Shown: positions 1 through 5,627 of the stretch, piece by piece | Numbering within the stretch: position 1 is the first letter of the stretch | Layout of the letters: the number at the start of each line of letters is the position of its first letter | From: Candidatus Kerfeldbacteria bacterium | GTDB taxonomy: Bacteria; Patescibacteriota; Patescibacteriia; UBA9570 | DNA length: 5,627 bases | Reading direction: 5' to 3' | Assembly: GCA_016207285.1 (NCBI GenBank) | Contig: JACQPW010000083.1 | Span: 1 to 5,627, forward strand | The notes under the pieces: generated by a model | Databases searched by the model: none | What the model was told of the DNA's origin: nothing | What the model saw: the letters and a program-made list of their open reading frames with translations, nothing else | Program-made: the position numbers and the translations under genes

Positions 1-156
1 CTTATCGCACATTATGTTACTGATTACACCTTTTTATATACCGTAGGCATTGAGACTTACTACAACGCTGGTATAGTCGATTTGATGTATACTACCTCGT
101 TGATGATGATGTCGATTGCAATAGCGTCTTTTGCTAACATAGGTGAAGACTCCTAG
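1..156 (+). CDS. C-terminal end of a membrane protein (partial, 5' end outside window)
   Basis: Frame 1 is open from the first base to a TAG stop at 154-156, giving 51 residues that continue a gene begun upstream. The start of the fragment is rich in aromatic and polar residues (HYVTDYTFLYT, then ETYYNAG). It is followed by a hydrophobic stretch (roughly residues 27-44, including DLMYTTSLMMMSIAIASF) and a short polar tail ending NIGEDS. This reads as the last transmembrane helix and cytoplasmic or external tail of a multi-pass protein. Pattern resemblance suggests the final helix of a 7TM-type sensory module, but the fragment is too short to name a family. The next gene starts five bases after the stop, so the two are probably co-transcribed, and a soluble histidine kinase follows. 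A sensory role is therefore possible but is inference. Codon-level coding character is plausible; I have no homology result. Confidence 0.6.
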   Translation, partial: LIAHYVTDYTFLYTVGIETYYNAGIVDLMYTTSLMMMSIAIASFANIGEDS

Positions 157-159
157 TAT
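131..159 (+). promoter_or_regulatory. possible sigma70-type promoter inside the end of the upstream gene
   Basis: TTGCTA at 131-136 and TAGTAT at 154-159 are separated by 17 bases and each matches four of six consensus positions. The -10 element overlaps the stop codon of the upstream gene. Transcription would start near 166, downstream of the ATG at 162 and 13-15 bases before the in-frame ATG at 180. If the promoter is real, it supports the shorter start for the next gene. Short matches of this quality also occur by chance. Confidence 0.35.
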
Positions 160-161
160 AT

Positions 162-440
162 ATGACCATCCTCACCACCATGGCAATCCGCATCATCAAA
201 GAACAAGAGCTCATCATTGGGCCGATTGCTTGGGATGAGGCCAAAAAGGTGCAGGGGATGACCGTGCAATATGAAAAACGGGAAGTGACGTTGCAACAAG
301 ATGAACCAGGTGTGGTGGATAGATTAGTGAGCCAATATGAACGCTTATTCGGTCGCGCTTCACGGGAAGTCTGTAAAGAAGCCGTCCGCGATATTATTAG
401 TGAATTGCCACAAGATCAATTACCGACAGCTTTGCGGTAA
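162..440 (+). CDS. small conserved-looking hypothetical protein, 92 aa (86 aa from ATG 180)
   Basis: I do not recognise this family. The protein is soluble, with no signal peptide or membrane segment. The N-terminal half (AIRIIKEQELIIGPIAWDEA onward, then MTVQYEKREVTL) has alternating strand-like segments. The C-terminal half, from about residue 43 (DEPGVVDRLVSQYERLFG...) to 85, is predicted by eye to be helical, ending in QLPTALR. It could be a small alpha/beta adaptor or regulatory protein. The longer reading starts five bases after the previous stop. An in-frame ATG at 180 is equally good or better, because it gives MAIRIIKE and lies downstream of the promoter-like element at 131-159. Neither start has a ribosome binding site at normal spacing; an AGGTGA lies at 141-146, too far from 162. 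The histidine kinase begins 17 bases after its stop, so the two genes probably share a transcript and perhaps a pathway. Confidence 0.7.
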   Translation: MTILTTMAIRIIKEQELIIGPIAWDEAKKVQGMTVQYEKREVTLQQDEPGVVDRLVSQYERLFGRASREVCKEAVRDIISELPQDQLPTALR

Positions 441-457
441 TCATCTGACGCTAGGCT

Positions 458-1855
458 ATGGTCGATGAACCAACAGTAGCGGCAGAGCCCACGCCCGATC
501 AGGCAGGGGATTTGACGTCCAAGATTAACCAGGAGCTATACAAGCGGAATTTTGAGTTGGCGGTTCGCAACAAAACCTTATCCCTATTGCGGGATTTGTA
601 CACCATCACGATTGAAACCCTAGCCAGTGATGAACTAGGTAAACAAGTGGTGCGCTCTATCCGTAAAGGGCTCAATTTTGAATTGACGGGTCTGTTTGTG
701 TTAAATAAAGAAGGCAGGTTCCTTAGCCCAATCGCTATCTCTAGTAGCCCACGCGCGAAAGAAGCGGTGGATGGTTTAGAGGATACACTGATGTCTGTTC
801 AGATTCCATTGAGTGATGAAACGAATATTGCTTATCAAGCCATTGCCACCACCCAACATTTTTCATCGACCATGCTGAATGATGTCTGGAAACCCGGGGC
901 TGACCCTGACTACTTAAAGAAAATTCGGGAAGCCTGCAATATCCATTCCGCCATGGTCTACCCATTGGTGAACGATACCGGCGTCATGGGTGTATTGGTA
1001 TTTGCTTTGAACCGCACCTACGATGATCTATCTGAATTCGAACATGAATCTATTCAAAGTATCGTGGACGTCATTACCATCGCTTTAGATAAATCCTTAT
1101 TGTACGACCAACTGCGCATTGCCAATCAAAAACTACGGGAACTCGATCAAGCTAAATCCGAGTTCATGTCCATTGCCTCCCACCAACTACGCACTCCACT
1201 GGCTGGAATTGTGGGCTACTTATCGATGTTGACCGATGGTGACTATGGCAAGATGGAACCAAACCAAAAGGAAGTGGTCATCGAACTCTACCAAGCCAGT
1301 CAACGCTTAGTCCGGTTGGTGAACACCTTCTTAAACGTTACCCGCATTGAAGCCGGACGCTTCACGATGAACTTTGCCGAAGTGAACATCGTAGATGTAG
1401 TTACTTCTGAAGTGAAAGAACTGCAACCAACGGCCGACAAAAAGGGCACCAAGTTAATCTATGCCGTTCCCACCGAGCCGATTATGGCTACGGTAGACAG
1501 TGACAAGATCCGCGATGTGTTTTTGAACCTGATCGATAACGCCATTAAATATACGCCCGAAGGGAGTGTGTCTGTGTTTGTGGAACAGGACGGTGACCAA
1601 GTGCATTTCCATACCAAAGATACTGGTGTGGGCATTGAAGTGGGAGAATCGGAACACCTGTTTGAAAAGTTTGTGCGTGGTACCGGCATCGCGCGGGTGG
1701 CACCGAATGGTTCTGGCTTAGGATTATATATCGTCAAAAAAATTACGGAAGCCCATAATGGCAAAGTGTGGGTAGAAAGTGACGGGCCAGGCAAAGGCTC
1801 CAGTTTCCATGTTTTACTTCCCATGCAGCAGGCGGTGGTGTCAGAGAAGAAGTAG
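458..1855 (+). CDS. soluble GAF-domain sensor histidine kinase
   Basis: This 465-residue protein should autophosphorylate on histidine and pass the phosphate to a response regulator. A polar N-terminal segment (1-35) leads into a GAF-like sensory domain at about 45-212. A short linker helix with coiled-coil character (about 212-236) joins it to the HisKA dimerisation domain, whose phospho-acceptor is H242 in SHQLRTPL. The HATPase domain shows the N box (NLIDNAIKYTP, N357 and N361), the G1 box (DTGVGI, D388-I393), the F box (LFEKF, 401-405) and the G2 box (GSGLGL, 418-423). All residues expected for activity are present. There is no transmembrane segment or signal peptide, so it should act in the cytoplasm, sensing a small ligand or another protein through the GAF domain. 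No response regulator or receiver domain lies in the window. The ATG at 458 has no Shine-Dalgarno sequence; I see no better start. The ligand cannot be told from sequence. Confidence 0.95.
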   Translation: MVDEPTVAAEPTPDQAGDLTSKINQELYKRNFELAVRNKTLSLLRDLYTITIETLASDELGKQVVRSIRKGLNFELTGLFVLNKEGRFLSPIAISSSPRAKEAVDGLEDTLMSVQIPLSDETNIAYQAIATTQHFSSTMLNDVWKPGADPDYLKKIREACNIHSAMVYPLVNDTGVMGVLVFALNRTYDDLSEFEHESIQSIVDVITIALDKSLLYDQLRIANQKLRELDQAKSEFMSIASHQLRTPLAGIVGYLSMLTDGDYGKMEPNQKEVVIELYQASQRLVRLVNTFLNVTRIEAGRFTMNFAEVNIVDVVTSEVKELQPTADKKGTKLIYAVPTEPIMATVDSDKIRDVFLNLIDNAIKYTPEGSVSVFVEQDGDQVHFHTKDTGVGIEVGESEHLFEKFVRGTGIARVAPNGSGLGLYIVKKITEAHNGKVWVESDGPGKGSSFHVLLPMQQAVVSEKK

Positions 1856-1888
1856 GGGTTTACGTGGTTGGGGCAGCGCTAAACGATA

Positions 1889-1916
1889 TTGACAAAGTGG
1901 GTTAGAGTGGTAGTGT
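1889..1916 (+). promoter_or_regulatory. likely promoter for the 175-aa protein gene
   Basis: The 84-base gap after the kinase holds a perfect TTGACA at 1889-1894. Sixteen bases later comes TAGTGT (1911-1916), which keeps the three most important -10 positions and is preceded by TGG, an extended -10 arrangement. Transcription would start near 1923 and leave a short U-rich leader of about 17 bases without a ribosome binding site. An alternative -10 is TATATT at 1929-1934, five bases before the ATG, which would give a leaderless message but has no good -35 partner. No convincing terminator hairpin for the kinase is visible in the gap. Confidence 0.45.
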
Positions 1917-1939
1917 GATGCCGTAACATATATTTTTTT

Positions 1940-2467
1940 ATGGTTGATGCAAGTAGTCTGGAGAGGCGTCATGAATATCTACTGACCGATGAAGATCGGG
2001 CTACGATTAGCGCTTTTGAATTTCGGTTATCTAATAACCTTTGGGTATTACGCGACGCGGTTGATTGGGTACAGGATTTTCCTAATGCCAAAGTGCTGCA
2101 AGGCAATCTGGCTAACTTTGAAAGTTACTTCAACACTCGTCGCCAAGCGATGATAGACACTGTACCCCGATTAGCTGCCAGCGAAAATAAAGATCTACAG
2201 GCAATTGCGCCAGTGTTGCAGCAGGTGGCTCAGCAATTGGAAGCCATGACTACGGCAGTACATCTCTATTTAGCCCAGCCATCGGCTGAAGCCGCTGTTA
2301 CCTTAAAAACCAACTGTACAGCCATCTGTACCGCTATCCGACCACTCAGTGAACAAATTGGTAACAATCCAGCTTACCGCGCTTATAAGCACTACATTGA
2401 CGTGAATCAATTAGAGGCGAGTCGTGTCACGGTTGAATTTGATCTTCAGTACGACGAAGCGGCTTAA
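1940..2467 (+). CDS. hypothetical helical protein, 175 aa
   Basis: I do not recognise a family. The protein appears almost wholly alpha-helical and soluble. There is a charged N-terminus (ERRHEYLLTDEDRA), an aromatic segment near 34-48 (LWVLRDAVDWVQDF), and a long amphipathic stretch at about 85-112 rich in Gln and Ala (VLQQVAQQLEAM). A helix with two cysteines one turn apart follows (C126 and C130), and the tail is a strand-like VTVEFDLQYDEAA. There is no signal peptide, membrane helix or catalytic motif. A helical-bundle scaffold or regulatory role is possible, but I assign none. The ATG at 1940 follows a run of seven T and has no ribosome binding site; a near-upstream ATG at 1918 is closed at once by a stop codon. 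The gene has its own promoter-like sequence upstream, and its stop lies 18 bases before the first mutase start, with that gene's -10 element in between. Confidence 0.75.
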   Translation: MVDASSLERRHEYLLTDEDRATISAFEFRLSNNLWVLRDAVDWVQDFPNAKVLQGNLANFESYFNTRRQAMIDTVPRLAASENKDLQAIAPVLQQVAQQLEAMTTAVHLYLAQPSAEAAVTLKTNCTAICTAIRPLSEQIGNNPAYRAYKHYIDVNQLEASRVTVEFDLQYDEAA

Positions 2468-2470
2468 ATA

Positions 2471-2479
2471 TGTTATAAT
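2471..2479 (+). promoter_or_regulatory. perfect extended -10 promoter element giving a predicted leaderless start
   Basis: TGTTATAAT is an exact extended -10 element (TG, one base, then TATAAT at 2474-2479). The ATG of the first mutase begins at 2486, seven positions after the last T, which is the usual distance to the transcription start. The message would therefore begin at or next to the A of the start codon. The -35 position for a 17-base spacer (2451-2456, ACGACG) is weak, which is acceptable for an extended -10 promoter. The element lies in the gap straight after the preceding gene's stop codon and would drive both mutase genes. Confidence 0.6.
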
Positions 2480-2485
2480 CTCACC

Positions 2486-4006
2486 ATGCCACACGCCTTG
2501 GTGATCATGGATGGCTGGGGGATTGCGCCAAAACAAAACGGCAACGCTATCGCTGCAGCCCACACCCCTAACCTGGATAAATTACAGCGCGAATTTTCGT
2601 ATACTGAACTGCAAGCTTCTGGTACGGCCGTTGGGTTACCGGCCGGGCAAGATGGTAATTCTGAAGCCGGCCACATGAATATTGGTGCTGGGCGGGTGAT
2701 TCCGCAAGAAGCCTTATTGATTAACCACCACATCAACACCGGAGTGTTTTTCAAGAATGCCGCCTTTTTGGATGCAATTCGCCATGCCCAAAAATATAAA
2801 GCCAAACTACACTTGATGGGCATGCTGGCCAATCGGATGAGTGCGCACGCGTATCCAGATCACTTAGAAGCCTTGTTGCTGCTGTGCAAAAAGAAAGGAG
2901 TCGTAGCTTACTTACATTTGTTTACCGATGGACGGGATGCGCCACCGCATGAAGCCGTTAATTTATTGAAGAATTTACAAGATCATTTTTTGGACGGCGA
3001 GGTGATCGCCACCATCATGGGGCGTTCCTATGCGATGGAACGAAACAAGCGTTGGGCCATTACCGAACAAGCCTATGATTGTTTGGTGCTCGGTCGGGGT
3101 GAGGCTGCCCCATCTGCCGAAGCTGCCATTACCCGGTCGTATAATCGTAACGAAACCGACGAATTTATTAAACCGCACATTATGGATGAGGCTGGCTTAA
3201 TTGGTGATAACGATTCCGTCATTTTCTTTAATCTCCGATCCGATCGTGCCCGGCAGCTGACGAAGTGTTTTGTGCAAACGGATGATTTTAATGATCGTAA
3301 TCCCGGAGCGTTTCAGCGCAAGAAGGTGCTGCACAATTTAAAGTTTGTTTCCATGACCGATTTTGGTCCTGATCTCGACAGCATCGTATCGGCTTTTCCG
3401 GCTCCCGATTTAGTGGATACCATCCCCACGGCGTTAAGTCCGCTGCGGCAACTGTATATTGCCGAAAGCGAAAAGTATGCCCATGTCACGTACTTTTTGA
3501 ACGGCGGTTATGATCATCCGGTGAATGGAGAAGTCTGGCAGAAAATCCCATCGCCCCAAGATCCGGATTATAAAAAATCACCGCAGATGGGTGCTGTACA
3601 GATTGTTGATTATATTCTGGATCAGGTGGCAAAAAAAACCTATGACGTGTTTGTGTTGAACTTTGCCAATGCCGACATGCTCGGCCACACCGGAGATTTT
3701 GCCGTGGCCGTGCAAGCGGTAGAATCCATTGATCAGCAGGTTGGGCGCTTATGGGAAGGGTTACGCGCCGCCGACCCCAACAGCATTGTGTTTATCACCT
3801 CTGATCATGGCAATGCCGAAGAGATGATCAATCTTAAAACTAAAGAAATCGATACTGAGCACTCTGTGAATCTGGTACCGTTCATCATCACTAAACCGGG
3901 ATTAAACCTGCGCAGTGGTGGGGGACTAACCAACGTGGTACCAACGATGTTGAGCGTGTTGGATCTACCACAACCAAATAGAATGACCGCCGAATCATTA
4001 TGTTAG
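2486..4006 (+). CDS. gpmI: 2,3-bisphosphoglycerate-independent phosphoglycerate mutase, divergent copy 1
   Basis: This cytoplasmic enzyme of the alkaline phosphatase superfamily interconverts 3- and 2-phosphoglycerate through a phosphoserine intermediate. At 506 residues it matches the usual length of about 510. The phosphatase domain is split (about 1-73 and 305-506) around the transferase domain. Metal ligands by comparison with the Geobacillus enzyme are D9, S59, D397, H401, D440, H441 and H459; S59 in GNSEAGH is the catalytic serine. Substrate residues are H121, R150, D151, R180, R186, R251, R254 and K330, so all are kept. Odd points: the usual SDGGVHS loop reads ANRMSAHA with one inserted residue, MDRDKRW is MERNKRW, and HTTNPVP is HSVNLVP. 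These mark a divergent branch, not a dead gene. The ATG fits just before the VIMDGWG strand and directly follows an extended -10 element. The second mutase starts seven bases after the stop, so the two form an operon. Confidence 0.93.
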   Translation: MPHALVIMDGWGIAPKQNGNAIAAAHTPNLDKLQREFSYTELQASGTAVGLPAGQDGNSEAGHMNIGAGRVIPQEALLINHHINTGVFFKNAAFLDAIRHAQKYKAKLHLMGMLANRMSAHAYPDHLEALLLLCKKKGVVAYLHLFTDGRDAPPHEAVNLLKNLQDHFLDGEVIATIMGRSYAMERNKRWAITEQAYDCLVLGRGEAAPSAEAAITRSYNRNETDEFIKPHIMDEAGLIGDNDSVIFFNLRSDRARQLTKCFVQTDDFNDRNPGAFQRKKVLHNLKFVSMTDFGPDLDSIVSAFPAPDLVDTIPTALSPLRQLYIAESEKYAHVTYFLNGGYDHPVNGEVWQKIPSPQDPDYKKSPQMGAVQIVDYILDQVAKKTYDVFVLNFANADMLGHTGDFAVAVQAVESIDQQVGRLWEGLRAADPNSIVFITSDHGNAEEMINLKTKEIDTEHSVNLVPFIITKPGLNLRSGGGLTNVVPTMLSVLDLPQPNRMTAESLC

Positions 4007-4013
4007 ATTGCCT

Positions 4014-5603
4014 ATGCTAGGACAAGGTTGGCCAATTGTCTTGCTCGTCTTCGATGGTTTTGGCGTGGCGGCACCATCACGTGGTAATGCGGTGACGTTA
4101 TCGTACCTGCCTAACTTTACGCAACTGTTGCGCGATTATCCAGCCATTACTTTACAAGCTTCCGGCGAAGTGGTCGGTTTACCGTGGGGTGAAATGGGCA
4201 ACTCAGAAGTGGGTCACATGAACATTGGTGGCGGCAAAATTATTTATCAGAGTTTGCCGTACATTAACAAAGCTATTTTTGATGGTTCCTTTTATACCAA
4301 TCAAGCGTTTAAAGATGCCATTGCCCATGTGAAACAGAATAACTCCACGTTACATCTGATGGGGTTAGTGAGCGATGGGGGAATTCACAGTTCGCAAAAT
4401 CACTTGTATGCGTTGTTGGAACTGTGCCAAAAAGAGCAAGTGCACAATGTCGCTATCCACGCCTTTCTCGATGGCCGTGATACGCCTCACAACAGCGCTT
4501 TGCATTATATTCAACAACTGCAGCAACGCTTACAGAAAATGGGTTTCGGAAAAATTGCTACCTTAGCTGGTCGGTTTTGGGCGATGGATCGTGATAACCA
4601 TTGGGAACGCATTGAAGCAGCCTACAACGCCATTACACAGGGTCAGGCTAAGTACACCGCTACCGATCCTGCCCAAGCCATCGAAGCCTCTTACCAACGC
4701 AGTGTCTTTGATGAAGAGCTAGACCCTACTGTAGTGGTTGGATTAGATAATAAACCAGTCGCCACCGTCCAAGATAACGATGCGGTGCTCTTTTTTAACT
4801 TTCGGGCGGATCGCGCTCGGCAATTAACCAAAGCCTTTATTTTACCGGCCTTCAACAAATTTAATCGGGTGCACTACTTCCACAATTTGTCGTTTGTGAC
4901 GATGATGGAATACGAAAAGAACTTGCCTGTCAAAATTGCTTTTGTGCCGGATCAAATCGCTAATCCAGTCGCCAAGGTCGTCTCTGAAGCGGGGATGTTG
5001 CAACTCCATATTGCGGAAACGGAAAAATATGCCCACGTCACTTTCTTTTTGAATGGTGGTCGCGAAGAAGCCTACCAAGGTGAAGAACGGGTGATGATTC
5101 CATCACCACGGGTATCTAGTTATGCCGAAGCTCCCGAGATGAGTGCCGGTGGCGTGCGCGATGCCGTCATTAATGGCATCCAGTCGGGCAAGTACCATTA
5201 TATTGTCGCCAACTTTGCCAATGCCGATATGGTTGGTCATACCGGTAACCTGGAAGCCGCCAAACGCGCAGTTGAGTTTTTAGACCATTGTTTAGGCGAT
5301 ATTGTCGAAGTCGTGTTACGTTGTGATGCCACCTTGGTGATCACGGCGGATCATGGTAATGTCGAAGAGATGTACAACCTCCAAACGGGCGAGATCGACA
5401 AAGAGCACTCCACTAACCCGGTACCGTTTTTGATTATCGGCAACCGTTGGGTACCCGTGAAACCACTGTGGCCGCAAATTCCGATGAACGATTTATCGCA
5501 ATTGCAACCGATGGGTGTACTATCTGACGTTGCTCCCTCTATGTTACATTTACTTGGTCTGCCCTCCCCACCAGACATGACCGCTAGAAGTCTGATTCAG
5601 TAA
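4014..5603 (+). CDS. gpmI: 2,3-bisphosphoglycerate-independent phosphoglycerate mutase, canonical-type copy 2
   Basis: This is a second phosphoglycerate mutase of the same fold and reaction, 529 residues from ATG 4014. A TTG at 4008 would add two residues; I prefer the ATG because neither has a ribosome binding site and the conserved part starts later, at IVLLVFDGFG. Metal ligands are D14, S64 (in GNSEVGH), D405, H409, D446, H447 and H465. Substrate residues are H125 in the normal SDGGIHS loop, R155, D156, R187, R193 (MDRD), R264, R267 and K338. The motif HSTNPVP is near standard. It is thus closer to textbook enzymes than copy 1. About 16 extra residues lie between HSTNPVP and the final DVAPSML motif, roughly residues 477-500, in a region that is normally a short strand-turn. 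The gene begins seven bases after the copy 1 stop, so translation is probably coupled or re-initiated. If only one copy supplies housekeeping glycolysis, this is the better candidate. Confidence 0.94.
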   Translation: MLGQGWPIVLLVFDGFGVAAPSRGNAVTLSYLPNFTQLLRDYPAITLQASGEVVGLPWGEMGNSEVGHMNIGGGKIIYQSLPYINKAIFDGSFYTNQAFKDAIAHVKQNNSTLHLMGLVSDGGIHSSQNHLYALLELCQKEQVHNVAIHAFLDGRDTPHNSALHYIQQLQQRLQKMGFGKIATLAGRFWAMDRDNHWERIEAAYNAITQGQAKYTATDPAQAIEASYQRSVFDEELDPTVVVGLDNKPVATVQDNDAVLFFNFRADRARQLTKAFILPAFNKFNRVHYFHNLSFVTMMEYEKNLPVKIAFVPDQIANPVAKVVSEAGMLQLHIAETEKYAHVTFFLNGGREEAYQGEERVMIPSPRVSSYAEAPEMSAGGVRDAVINGIQSGKYHYIVANFANADMVGHTGNLEAAKRAVEFLDHCLGDIVEVVLRCDATLVITADHGNVEEMYNLQTGEIDKEHSTNPVPFLIIGNRWVPVKPLWPQIPMNDLSQLQPMGVLSDVAPSMLHLLGLPSPPDMTARSLIQ

Positions 5604-5627
5604 TCGTTATGTGCCGCTACTCATACC

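Noticed and set aside
99..115. GATGATGAT triplet repeat
   Set aside because: It encodes consecutive methionines in the predicted last membrane helix of the partial gene; too short to call a functional repeat.
60..145. Short minus-strand frame reading MLAKDAIAIDIII and onward
   Set aside because: It is about 26 codons, lies opposite the better-supported membrane-protein end, and has no start signal.
1459..1824. 121-codon open frame on the minus strand inside the kinase gene
   Set aside because: It lies antisense to conserved HATPase motifs, its translation has no recognisable pattern, and the + strand gene fully explains the sequence.
1856..1939. Possible terminator after the kinase, with GTTTA/TAAAC arms and a later run of seven T
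   Set aside because: The arms are only five base pairs around a long loop, and the T run is far from them and abuts the next start codon, so it does not form a rho-independent terminator.
2473..2832. 119-codon minus-strand open frame over the start of mutase copy 1
   Set aside because: It is a shadow of the conserved metal-binding and GNSEAGH region on the + strand; it has low-complexity composition and no domain.
2486..4006. Mutase copy 1 as a decaying pseudogene
   Set aside because: The frame is intact at full length and every metal-binding and substrate residue I could place is kept, which argues for selection.
5604..5627. Start of a further gene (ATG at 5609 or GTG at 5611)
   Set aside because: Only about six codons are visible before the window ends; too little to support a gene.

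Overview
The window is a compact bacterial segment of balanced base composition. All genes run on the + strand with very short gaps. The order is: the C-terminal end of a membrane protein (1-156), a small unknown protein (162-440), a soluble GAF-domain sensor histidine kinase (458-1855), an 84-base gap with promoter-like sequence, a helical unknown protein (1940-2467), and two adjacent but clearly different genes for cofactor-independent phosphoglycerate mutase (2486-4006 and 4014-5603). The stop codons seen are TAG, TAA, TAG, TAA, TAG and TAA. I see no RNA genes, insertion sequences, CRISPR arrays or long repeats.

No start codon has a convincing Shine-Dalgarno sequence at normal distance. 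Upstream of the first mutase a perfect extended -10 element (TG-T-TATAAT) ends six bases before the ATG, which predicts a leaderless mRNA. Tight packing, leaderless-type starts, a kinase H-box of the SHQLRTPL form and several unrecognised small proteins would fit a streamlined lineage such as Patescibacteria/CPR. That is an inference with modest support; no marker gene in the window fixes the taxon.

The first half looks like a signalling unit. The kinase has no membrane segment of its own. It follows a small unknown protein and the end of a protein whose last 50 residues look like the final helix of a multi-pass membrane module. No response regulator is visible.

The second half is metabolic. 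Both mutases belong to the alkaline phosphatase superfamily and should interconvert 3- and 2-phosphoglycerate in glycolysis or gluconeogenesis. Both keep every metal ligand, the catalytic serine and the substrate-binding residues I could place against the well-studied Geobacillus enzyme. They differ in two places: the first copy has a rewritten loop around the substrate-binding histidine, and the second has about 16 extra residues near its C-terminus. This pair of diverged, apparently intact paralogues in one transcription unit is the most interesting item here. I found nothing that I can defend as a wholly new biological system.
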